Shown: positions 1-9,063 of the stretch, piece by piece
Layout: the number at the start of each line of letters is the position of its first letter
Position numbering within the stretch: the stretch's first letter is position 1
Source: Hypomesus transpacificus
Lineage: Eukaryota > Chordata > Actinopteri > Osmeriformes > Osmeridae
Direction: 5' to 3'
Assembly: GCF_021917145.1 (NCBI RefSeq)
Contig: NW_025813796.1
Location: forward strand, 1,159,411-1,223,410
Length of the DNA stretch: 64,000 bases
Program-made: the position numbers and the translations under genes
Notes under the pieces: model-generated
What the model saw: the letters and a program-made list of their open reading frames with translations, nothing else
What the model was told of the DNA's origin: nothing
Databases searched by the model: none

Positions 1-113
1 AGAGTATTGCAGCACAGACGGTGTGTCCTCAAAGGAAAAAACGCAACTTGATCCGTTTTTATAGCAAATATGGCATAGTGTATTTGAAGAACATCACATA
101 ACGTTCTAAATAC

Positions 114-578
114 CTTTGTGTCTCCTCACATTCCTGACTGAGTGCTCTCTGATACTGCAGTAGGATCTCCTTGCCCTGGCTGCTCCGTTTGGCCTCTGCA
201 ACAATGTTGTTTGCTGCTTCCCCAAAGCCTTCCAGCAACCTCTTATCCACATCAATGTTATAGATGTGCTCAATTTTAGCAACAATCTAAAAGAGTATTT
301 ATATACATAAAAAATGTGTTTGGAAGACAAATTTTAATACAAATTGTACATTAAGTCTACATTAAGTTGTACGTTAACTCCATGCAGGGTATGAACTCAC
401 AATGGCTGATATGCTGTAAAGCTGGGAACTCCTGAAGAATGTCACTGGTGGAGTGGCTTTGAATGAAGCGGACTCTCTCAGCAAAGGTCCTCTTCATTTT
501 CTCCTTCAGGAGGTCCATGTTTGGATGGGCTTCTTTGCACTCCTCTTTCATTCTCGCGACATGCTTCTCAAGTCTGTT
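114..578 (-). CDS. Fragment of an unrecognised multi-exon gene (possibly a fish SAMD3-like family member), perhaps decayed
   Basis: Two open stretches on the minus strand look like exons. The first (about 578 to 401) encodes a charged helical segment with LEKHVARMKEECKEAH and MKRTFAERVRFIQSHS, then ILQEFPALQ. The second (286 to 114) encodes DVDKRLLEGFGEAANNIV and ends at a good GT donor. The pattern 'KMxRTFxxRRxxI...FPAL' recalls an uncharacterised multicopy fish family annotated as SAMD3-like; this is from memory and not verified. The best donor of the first piece (phase 1) does not fit the best acceptor of the second (phase 0), so either an exon boundary is misread or the gene is broken. 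The rest would lie left of the window. No catalytic motif is visible, and no function is proposed. Confidence 0.3.
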
Positions 579-992
579 CTTGTTGCAGCACGGCAGTAAA
601 ATTGTAATTTCTAGCGTTTTCTGTATCATTTGTGTATTTGTGTATTTAGCTTTTTAATGTAAATGATTGCGGGTGGGGCTCTCTAAGGTCACAAGGGGGT
701 TTGCAGACACACATCAGCTATTTTGACGCCACAACCATCAATGTTTAACATGTATAGTGACTCCTATCAGCTGTTATCATACCAGCTGACAGGTTCACTG
801 TGTTTACTGCTGAGAGATTTAGGCAAAACAGCTTGGTATTCGTAGTATTGGTAATTATTATATTGTACTATTGGACCATTGATTGACAGTTTCAGTGAGA
901 GGGATTTCTGTTTCTTCCTCCTGCCAATGTTTGATGATGTCACAATGGGGCTTATAGGTTACAGTTGAATGTTTGTGCATGACTAACACTGG

Positions 993-1173
993 TCCACACA
1001 CAGAGGTAGACCAGGGCATGTGATAAATGCTTCTGCAAATAACAAAGTACTTTTGTGTGTACAAAAGCAATAACAAGCATCATCCTTGTATTATAGCTAT
1101 GTTGTACAACTGGATGCAAATAGTTATCTTATCACACAGGAGTAGATTAAATCAGAAATACACTGCAATCAAC
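993..1173. repeat. Direct repeat, copy 1 of a UGT intron-1 segment
   Basis: This segment is nearly identical to 3571-3858 in the same orientation. Shared blocks include the start at ccacacacagaggtaga, the tract acaaagtacttttgtgtgta, and the end at cactgYaatcaac. Copy 1 lacks about 35 bp that copy 2 has after 'gtacaactgga' and also lacks a later AT-rich insert. It lies beyond the 3' end of the UGT gene, while copy 2 lies in UGT intron 1. It could be a local duplication or two insertions of one interspersed element. Confidence 0.8.
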
Positions 1174-1714
1174 GAACAGTAAAACAGATTTGTATACGAA
1201 TTCTAATAGGTAACAAGCACTATCAACTATGAGAATGTCCTTTTGGTCTAAAAGTTTGGGTCAGTGTGCAGATGTCTATGTTATCTGATAACTGTTATCA
1301 AGCAATTAGTCTCTGCCACTGGTGAGAGCTGTATCCTGTGCATTTTGCCGAGTGCAAATTATACAATGGTAATGGGGCGGGTGAACTTCTTCTCCAGGGC
1401 TTTAAGTAATATTCACGATTACAGGTAAGAACAATATATAAATGCATCGACCCCCCCGACCTGTTGTTTTGACCTCTTGTGTGTGTGTGTGGGGGGGTCC
1501 AAGTCTTAATTAGGGGGGTCAAACCCCCCCGTAATTCAAACCCTGGCCTTTTGATCTGAGCAAATGTAAAGGAGTCACAAAAGCAATCATCTTTTGATTC
1601 AGAACTTAAAGATATATATATAATAACCTCATTGTTTATAACGTTCACTCGTGTTAACAATGACACCTGCCGATGCACTTTGATTCTATAACATTAACTT
1701 TACATATAAAACAT

Positions 1715-1720
1715 TTTATT
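1715..1720 (-). terminator. Candidate poly(A) signal of the UGT locus
   Basis: TTTATT on the plus strand reads AATAAA on the minus strand, about 455 bp past the UGT stop codon. It is the first clear canonical hexamer I see downstream, but the region is AT-rich, so the assignment is tentative. Confidence 0.35.
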
Positions 1721-1773
1721 TCATATTATTCTTATTTTAATTCATTAAAAATAGCATTTGCTTTTACATTTTT

Positions 1774-1809
1774 TCATTTAGCAGATGCTTTTATCCAAAG
1801 CGACTTTCA
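1774..1809 (-). mobile_element. SINE/LINE 3'-tail fragment
   Basis: On the minus strand this reads as the common fish SINE tail, 'GCTTTGGATAAAAGCATC' followed by 'TGCTAAATGA'. It has the same core as the full element at 55055-55232. No tRNA-like head is recognisable next to it, so it is a truncated copy or the tail of a LINE partner. Confidence 0.6.
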
Positions 1810-2175
1810 AGAGAGGGCTTTACAAAAGTGTATAGGTCAATGATCATAAACAACAAAATAGCCCCAAACATCACGGGTAGCCAAAACATGAAGCATACAT
1901 TGTGAAAAAAGCTAATCAGTTCCAATGGGAAGAACCAGAAGACCGTGTAGTTAAACAAATTAGAGTTAAACAACATGATCCTCGAAAGTGCTAGTGTACC
2001 TGGAGAAAAGCAAGCAACAATAATGTAATTCACAGTGATTACAAATAGTTAAATCAGTTACAACTAACCAACAAGAGCAACATTACCCTTTTAGGTTGTG
2101 AAATGAGAGATTTGTATGCATCTATAGTTTCCAAGGAGCTCTACAGCATCTGTTAAAAACTACATCAATCTGTCT

Positions 2176-4586
2176 TTACTCTTGGTTTGCTTTTCCAACA
2201 GCACTTGCGAATGCAGAAACAACACGTTTTATCAGTAGTACAAGAATGAGTCCCACTACAGAAAGCAAGAAAGCTGCTATATCTAAACAGTAGTACCAGG
2301 TCAGGTTGTGTGCTTGAACCCTTAGGTGCTTGGCCCCCTTGTTGCGCATCACAAACTCAATCCAGAACACAGCTGTGTCCAGAGGTGTCAGTGGTTGGTC
2401 ATGATGGATTCTTGAGAGCTTCATCATGTTTTCTTTGTACCTGGTGAGAAGATGAAAGAGTAACATGACTGTATTGAAAATGGAGGTTTGTCGTGGCATG
2501 GTCAATTAAACAAGTCTATCCATTTCAAAACTAAAAATGTTGATTAACACCATCGATTTTCTTGGACTAACAACACTTACGATGGGTCATTAATGACTGC
2601 ATTGAGACCTTCCACCAAGTCTTTGGATTGCATCTTGTTGAAGTCTATCATAACTGCAGCTCCCTTGGTTTTCATGTGCATTATGTTGTCAGGTTGGTCA
2701 GCAAACAAGGGGATCCCCACCATTGGGATGCCGTGGTAAATAGCTTCATAAAGGCCATTGGTCCCACCATGGGTGATGAAGGCTTTGGTCTTTGTATGGC
2801 CTGAATGACACAACAATCAGAATCGAATGAGTGTTTAAGAATTGTGGGGGACACCAGTCTAGAATGGCATGATGTTTACTGTATAAAAAGATAGAAAAAT
2901 TGCTGTTTTGTACCCAGTAAGTCATTTTGTGGAATCCAGTCATAAAGTCTTGTGTTTGGAGCAATAGTGTCTGGTTTCTCTCCACTGTATCTCCAAAGTA
3001 CCTTAAATAGAGAAAACAGAATGGTAAAGATCTGGGATGTAGAATGACTTATGCCAGAAAGCTTTGATAGGAAACATCAATTAACCTTCTGTGGTATTTG
3101 TCCTAAAGCAGTGGCAATTGTGTTTCCTCTTTCTTTGGTAAGGTTCTTGATCATGGAACCCAGAGAAAACACCACAATGCCATCCTCCCCAGAACTCTGC
3201 ACAAACTCCTCGATATCCTGAAACAAAGTCCATCAGCATTGTGTTTGAATAGTTAAGATTGATATAAAGAGATGGGCCATAGCACTCAGGATTGTTTCAT
3301 TTAAATTTGTATCATAACTATTGTCAAGTAATGTTCGTACTTGAAATGTAATGAAAGTCTTACAGTAGGAAGCGGCTTGGCAGGTTTGCAGTGAAGACCT
3401 CCAACAAACTTAAAGTTTGGGAGGAACGGTCGAGGATACTCAAAGTCCCAGTACGTTCGAATCAACCAAATGTCTGCCTTCCCCACCATCTCACACAACG
3501 ATGTAGGTTTCCCTGATAAAGATGTAAGAACAGCATCATTTTAAAACGTAAGTTACTAAATTATTGTTGTCCACACACAGAGGTAGATCAGTACAGACCA
3601 TGTGATAAATGCTTCTGCAAAGAACAAAGTACTTTTGTGTGTACAAAAGCAATAACAAGCATAATCCTTGTATTATAGCTATGTTGTACAACTGGAGGTG
3701 ACCTTGAGTGTGAATATTAACGGTGTCATAGTGCAAATAGTTATCTTATCACACAGGAGTAGATTAAAGTAATCTAAGTTAAATAAATATAAATCAAAAT
3801 AATTGTAGGAAGGCAGGAAATTACAGTGCCCTTTAACTCTTGAAACACTGTAATCAACTTACCATATATGTCACTATAGTAACTATCCACATTTATAAAG
3901 GAGTGTAGCTTGAACATGAAAGATTGTAAAATCAACATGAGAAAACTCTTGACTCTCTCAGAAAAGGTCATTGGAGCTGTGTAAGACAAAGGGGGGGTGG
4001 GAACATAAGAGGGAGGTGCCGGCATCTGACCACAAAACCGCTCCAGCGTATAGCCAAACGTAAACCTCAAAGAGATAATGTAAGGCAGGCCAAGAGTTTC
4101 TGCCATCAGGTCACTGCAGGGCATCATGGGATCAGCAAGGACCACGTCAAACTTGGATTGCCTCAGCGTATCAAGAAGCTCCTTATTTCGTAGCATAGAG
4201 TCGCACATGTCCAGGTGCATTTGAGTTGTTTTTCCCATTATCTCCCGGATTTTGAGGCCCACCTCCAGCATGGAGGCATTCTGAGCCTCATACATCCAGT
4301 ACTCCATGAAGTCCTCTGTTACAGCATGCATTTCTTCTTTGCTAAAATCGACAGGGAAAACCTTGAAGCTGAATCGTTCTTTCTTGGTGTAGTCGACAGA
4401 AGGTGAGGCTGAGCATATGAACACTGTGACAGAGTGATTACGGTCCACAAGCGCTTCCACCATGATGCGAATGTTGAGCCAGTGACTGTACTCCCCTGGA
4501 AACACCAACACATTGCCACCATGTGTACCCTGCACCCAGCAGAGCATGAGGAGAGGAGCACAGAGCAGAACCTTCAGAGGCCCCAT
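2176..4586 (-). CDS. UDP-glucuronosyltransferase, UGT2-like, isoform with first exon A
   Basis: This encodes an ER membrane enzyme that transfers glucuronic acid from UDP-glucuronate to lipophilic substrates. Coding exons on the minus strand are 4586-3863, 3512-3364, 3217-3086, 3001-2914, 2800-2581 and 2440-2176, giving 525 aa. Constant-exon lengths 149, 132, 88, 220 and about 265 bp match the mammalian UGT2 pattern. I chose the ATG at 4586, not the in-frame upstream ATG at 4664, because [17 protein letters not shown] is a good signal peptide. Exon A has the catalytic-His motif GEYSHW and the Asp-containing VVLADPM. Constant exons carry [16 protein letters not shown], the nucleotide-sugar signature ([13 protein letters not shown], then FADQPDN) and a C-terminal membrane helix. 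The tail ends GKANQE without a dilysine pair. Family membership is certain; the subfamily number is inferred. Confidence 0.93.
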
Positions 4587-5611
4587 CCTAGTAGAGCAAA
4601 AGTAGAGACGGAGAGGAGCGAAGAACATGCAGAGTGTGCGAGTTGAGCGTCTGAAGTCACGCAAGTAGGGATCACAACAAAGAGGGTGTGCTCTGAGTCA
4701 AAGTCTACGGGCAGTGTACACAATTCTCAGTTGAGACATCCCACTACACCACCGAAAACGAAAGTTTGCTTTTGAACAAACCTAGTTTTCCCATTGAAGT
4801 TACATACTTTAAAACAGTTAAGCTTTTAAAGTATGTAAAAATACTATCAAATCACAATTGAGACGTTTGATTCACAGGGCTTTTACTTACCACTAAGTTC
4901 ACTGTAGAAGACATCAATTGTCATCTTTGCAACAAGATGGAAAACGATGTCTTGAGACAGATAGAACAGTGTGTTCTTCAGCCTCTGTGTGAAATCCATC
5001 TGATCAGTGTAGCTCAATCCTGTGGCTGGAACATAAGAATGAGGGGATGGCATCTGCCCACAAAGTCTTTCCATTGTGTGGGCAAAGGAGAACCGCAGAC
5101 TGAGAACGAATGGTATATCCAGCTGTTCTGCCAGGTACTCAAAACCTATTGTTATGGGATCACTGAGTATCACGTCGTACTGTTCTCTCTTTAGTCTCTC
5201 CAGCAAGTCTGTATTAGAGAAAAAAGTTCTGGCTGTAGCCATGTTGAATTCCATGCTAGTTTCCATTAAGGGCTTCATCTTCAGTACAGCCTGGATGATG
5301 TTATCATTTGGCATGTCGTAAGTCCAGTACCTTAGGATCTCATCCATCATTTCATTAAACTGTTCTTTGCTGTGGGGCACCTGGAGAATTTCAAAGCGGT
5401 ACCTAGCAGTGGCGCTGTTGTCCGCTACGGTCGGTGAGGCTGAGTTGGTGATGACTGTGATCGCGTGTCCTCTCCGAGAAAGCTCCTCCACGATGTTCTT
5501 CATGTTGATCCAGTGGCTGTGCTCTCCTGGCCAGATCAAAATCTTCCCCCCCGACACACACAGAGGGGAAAAGAGGAGTAGCAGAAACACACCGCTTCCC
5601 ACAGTCCACAT
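2176..5611 (-). CDS. UDP-glucuronosyltransferase, UGT2-like, isoform with first exon B
   Basis: A second variable first exon (5611-4891, 721 bp) begins [18 protein letters not shown], a signal peptide. It encodes a complete N-terminal substrate-binding half with GEHSHWINM (catalytic His) and [10 protein letters not shown] (Asp of the His-Asp pair). Its donor phase (AGT G|GTAAGT) matches exon A, and there are no constant exons in the 300 bp between B and A. It must therefore splice over exon A to the shared exon at 3512-3364, giving 524 aa. This variable-plus-constant arrangement is known for vertebrate UGT1, mammalian UGT2A1/2A2 and zebrafish ugt2 genes. The two first exons are clearly diverged, which suggests different substrate preferences (inference). 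A CCAAT sequence sits about 80 bp upstream of the ATG on the minus strand. Confidence 0.9.
3571..3858. repeat. Direct repeat, copy 2, inside UGT intron between exon A and exon 2
   Basis: This is the partner of 993-1173. The similarity stops a few bases from the exon A splice donor (exon A ends at 3863), and this copy fills nearly the whole 350-bp intron. Relative to copy 1 it carries about 35 bp extra ('ggtgaccttgagtgtg...') and a further AT-rich stretch. Confidence 0.8.
4801..4837. repeat. Perfect 14-bp-arm inverted repeat in UGT intron
   Basis: TACATACTTTAAAA (4801-4814) and TTTTAAAGTATGTA (4824-4837) are exact reverse complements around a 9-base loop. The hairpin lies 54 bp past the exon B donor and about 215 bp upstream of the exon A start codon, so it falls in the exon B transcript and in the exon A promoter region. 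Confidence 0.75.
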
Positions 5612-6253
5612 GTTAAGGACATTGTGGGGAAAAAAACAACCCTAGGAACAGATTTCAAAAGTGTGGTCATGTGACCAAATGGTTCTGATTGATTGGACAG
5701 TTCGGGATTGCATAATCTTCCTTTGCAACACTCCAGGGGAATGTTTCTGTAGCAGGAAGTGAAACTTTCTTTGAGAGTTGTTTTGTGGAAATGTCTCCAT
5801 ATTTATGACCAAACCCTGTGAATCACAATGAACGGAGGAAAGCAGTAACTTAGCATTTAGATTGTTGCACTGTAAAAAGCATGGCCTTTATTCAGTAATA
5901 AATATGCAGTTCACAAAACATGAGCACATATGTCAATGTCAGTGGTTAGCTTGCTACAAGAAAAAGAGTACTTCCACACATGGTATCAACTGTGAGTAGT
6001 CTAATAGATGACAGACCTTTGGTGCATCCTGGTGGATCTATATGTACATTTTCACATTTCCAACCATAACATGACAGCAGGCAGGCTGTAAATGGCTTCC
6101 CATTGAATTCACACAATGTCACGTATGAGTCAGACGTGTCGGGTCGCCCATTGAGACTGTTCTGTGACGACACTCAAGTACAGGTGGTCTGAACTGTCCA
6201 ACCATCGTCTTCACGAAGCAAAGTCTTTTTCAAAATCTTGAGGAGTGTGTCGC
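5612..6253. other. UGT exon B upstream region and fktn 3' UTR
   Basis: No coding sequence is seen. On the minus strand the first part is the putative promoter of UGT exon B: a CCAAT sequence at about 5683-5697 and a GGAAGTGAAA (ETS/IRF composite-like) at about 5754-5763. The remainder, from the fktn stop to the AATAAA at 5887-5892, fits a 360-bp fktn 3' UTR. Confidence 0.5.
5887..5892 (-). terminator. Poly(A) signal for fktn
   Basis: TTTATT on plus (AATAAA on minus) lies about 365 bp after the fktn stop codon and is the first canonical signal in the right orientation. Confidence 0.55.
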
Positions 6254-9063
6254 TCAATACACCTGAATGACATCATCCCATTCCCTTACAGGCCACACCC
6301 CATTCTCCTGCACGTTGGCCGGAGAGCTCTTCCAGTCCCACGTTTTGACCGGCGTGTTCCAGTTGGCCCCGTAGTTGGCCACCACATAGTCCAGAGTCTC
6401 GCAAGGAACACGGACTCGGAGTTCCATCAGCTCTGTCCAGCAGAGGCTGAACTTTGGGAAAACGTACCTAGCAGAAGGAGGGCATTCGCTATCAGTTATA
6501 CATGTTGGATAACAGCCAACGACACTATACGAAAGCTGCTTCGTAGGCGTTAAACGTCTTAAGTTGGTGACCTGCGAGGCAACTCAATCACTAAGCGAGA
6601 AATAGAGACGCCATCTAAAAAAAAAAGGGTGATAGTTACTTGAACTTTTTGCCACTCTTTGCCTGGGTTCCTCCATTCCACATGATGTCTCCCTCCTCAT
6701 AGAAGAAGAAAATGTCCAGTTTGACATCCAGGCCCTGGAAAGAGAGTTCTAGACTGTCTTCAACCTTGTGAAAGAGTAAGAAGACAGTAGAGATGAAGAG
6801 GGGCGAGAGAAAAGAGGGAAAGAGAAGAAAGAGAAGGGGTGGGGAGAAACAAAAGAAGAAAAGAGAGAGGAGGGAGATAAAGAGAGAGAGTAACAAAGGT
6901 GTCATTCTTCATCATCCCTCATAACCAGTCCAAGTGGTTTAATAATAAATTAGTTTTACCTTTCCAAATTTGTGCTTTAATGGAAGCCCAGCCTTTTGAA
7001 ATGCTGAGGTGATATCATATCTGTAGTCTTTGATCCAGATTCCCAGATCCACATCCTTGCCGTGGGGAATAATATTGCACTGTCGAAACCAGCCTGTAGG
7101 GGGGGAAGTGACATTGTGATTAGCCTTCAAGAGCCCAAAACTACCACTTGGCCTTGTAAGTAGATCAGACAGCCAACCGAGGAAACCGATTGGAAGTAAG
7201 AAGAATCTAACCAATATGTAAACACTGGGGGGTTAGGTTTAGCTCCGTGTTTGGAACATTTAACTGCAGATCAAGATGTTGCAAGTTTAAATCCCCCCCC
7301 TTTTGTAAAACTATTTTGATGAAAGCATCTGCTAAATGAACAAATCATCATCATTGTTAATGTCGCTTTCCCCCCTCTGCATCTATAATCACAGTAGGGA
7401 TTTTTAGAGGGAAATTGGGATACACGTCATTCACAAGACACAGATACAGCGCAGATACAGTTTGTGTATATGACACTAGCGTTGGTGTCTCGATGCACTT
7501 CTGTGGGTACACGCAAATGGTTCTCCTACCCAGGCAAGTGCCACTACTCAGCCAGAAGGGCACACCCATGGTAGTGAGGGTCCTGGCTGCCAGATACAGG
7601 AGGCTTTTGGCCTTCATCCTGAAGTCCATGGCTTCTGGAGATGTGTCGTCTGGGTACATCTTGGTCATCCAGCAGGAAGAAATGTTTAGGCATGGAGCCC
7701 AGATGAAGATCAGAGAGAGACAGAGAGAGAGCGAGCGTGAGCGAGAGAGAGAGGAGATCGAGTGGTTGAGAGAATAGAGAAGGGGAGGGGTCCAACCTGA
7801 AAGAAGGCGCGAGACTCCCTGTGCCTGCACTCCAGGAAGCGGGCCTGGGAGTGCTCTCTCAGGAAACGGGAGATGTTCCGCGGTATCCGGACGTCAAGCC
7901 CGTCCAAAGCAGTCAGCACCAGCTCCGGCCTGGAACCCAAAGCCACCCAGGGACGTTTTTTCCCTCAGTAACCTGCAGCGGAGTCCGCCATTTTGTGTCT
8001 TGACGGGGATATCTACCTGTCATAGGCTCCCGCGTGGCGGCCGTAATCGAGCTTCCTGAATGGGGCAAGCGTCCGGTCCGTGTTGGGTTTGAGCCGCAGC
8101 GGGCCGTGCCACAGGTAGTTCCCACTGCGCTCGTACAGGACCACGACGTGGATCACGTGACCCTGGAAGTGGAACAGGAAGTGGAGGGGGATCTCGTTTC
8201 CCGACAGGTCTTCCATGCTGACGAGGCGAGGGTCCTTCCCTCGCACCTCCAGCAGGTCGAATCCTCGCTCCTCGGCTGCCGCCACCAAACCAGGCTGCTC
8301 GCGAAACGCAGACAACCAAACGTCTTATACCCCCACATTCCCCTCAAATGCGAAAGCGGTCCACGAAACACATAGGATGCGCTCGCTTACGTCATACTTC
8401 CAGAGATTGCTGAACAAGGCGAAGGTGGTGAACTCTCGGCCAGTGCAGAGGAAGGTGCAGTGGGGCTCTCTGACCAGGCTGTCCTTCAGCAGCATGGAGT
8501 CCTGGGAGAGGAGAGCCAGGCCGGCTACGTCAGCCAGGAACACTGGCATGTTGTATTTGTTGACCAGGGCCAGGAACTTTTTCACCACCTGCTGTGCTCA
8601 GGGATCACCATACCCCACATCACAGAGCAATCATGTCAGCGCTTCACGTTTTTTTGGACTGTTTGAAATTAGACAATTATCCCAATCGACTCAAAAATAA
8701 CCTGCACAAAATACTTACCCATTGGACATCATTTGCTGATAGATGACCACTCCGACTTAGGATGTGTGGACCACTCTAGAAGTTAGAAAGAAAAATTCAG
8801 CAATCATTTTGACTCTTGGGATTGTACAAAGGCACATCATGTTTAGTTATGATGTATGTGTTTCACACTGGACAAACAGTGAATACAGGAGCTTTGAGTG
8901 ACTATGCTACTGACTGGAACAAATAGTTATAGAGGGTTTGTCATCCATGTCGTTAACTCACCTTAGAAACATACTGCCTGTAATAATAGAGTTGGAATAA
9001 AAGGAATACCGAACTGGTTGCAATGAGAAGGGCAAGCACCAGTGTTTTGTTCAGTCGAGGCAT
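6254..9063 (-). CDS. fktn: Fukutin (ribitol-phosphate transferase of alpha-dystroglycan glycosylation)
   Basis: Fukutin is a Golgi type II membrane enzyme that adds ribitol-5-phosphate to the alpha-dystroglycan O-mannosyl glycan. Nine coding exons (minus): 9063-8962, 8775-8719, 8588-8391, 8294-8017, 7929-7797, 7659-7530, 7093-6960, 6764-6640, 6467-6254. They total 1371 bp and 456 aa; human is 461. Residues 1-34 are a short cytosolic end plus signal anchor ([15 protein letters not shown]). The C-terminal half is the nucleotidyltransferase/LicD-like domain with [11 protein letters not shown] and DVDLGIWI (acidic DxD, residues 313-315), then [11 protein letters not shown] and MWNGGTQAK. The end [11 protein letters not shown] matches the human C-terminus. 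All phases agree. The acceptor at 8295 is pyrimidine-poor; a CAG shift there would add one residue. The gene lies directly downstream of fsd1l, as in human. Confidence 0.96.
7216..7345 (+). mobile_element. tRNA-like SINE fragment in fktn intron
   Basis: The segment reads 'ggggggttaggtttagctcc', with an A-box-like stretch and a B-box-like 'gttgcaagtttaaatcccc', then 'gatgaaagcatctgctaaatg', the common fish SINE tail, and a short cat repeat. It is decayed and internally interrupted by a C-run. Confidence 0.5.
7705..7765. repeat. GA-rich simple repeat
   Basis: An impure (GA)n tract in an fktn intron just beyond exon 6. It creates spurious ORFs rich in Glu/Arg or Ser/Leu. Confidence 0.8.

Larger units (their letters stand above)
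579..2175. other. Intergenic / UGT 3' flank
   Basis: No gene is supported here. The stretch holds one copy of a direct repeat (993-1173), a GT-rich run (about 1480-1497), a SINE/LINE tail fragment (1774-1809), and the probable 3' UTR and poly(A) signal of the UGT locus. Short ORFs such as the one at 1791-2033 are hydrophobic translations of AT-rich DNA with no family resemblance. Confidence 0.5.

Noticed and set aside
1791-2033. 80-aa hydrophobic minus ORF next to the UGT last exon
   Set aside because: It contains the SINE tail and AT-rich DNA; the UGT protein ends at 2176 with its own membrane helix and stop.
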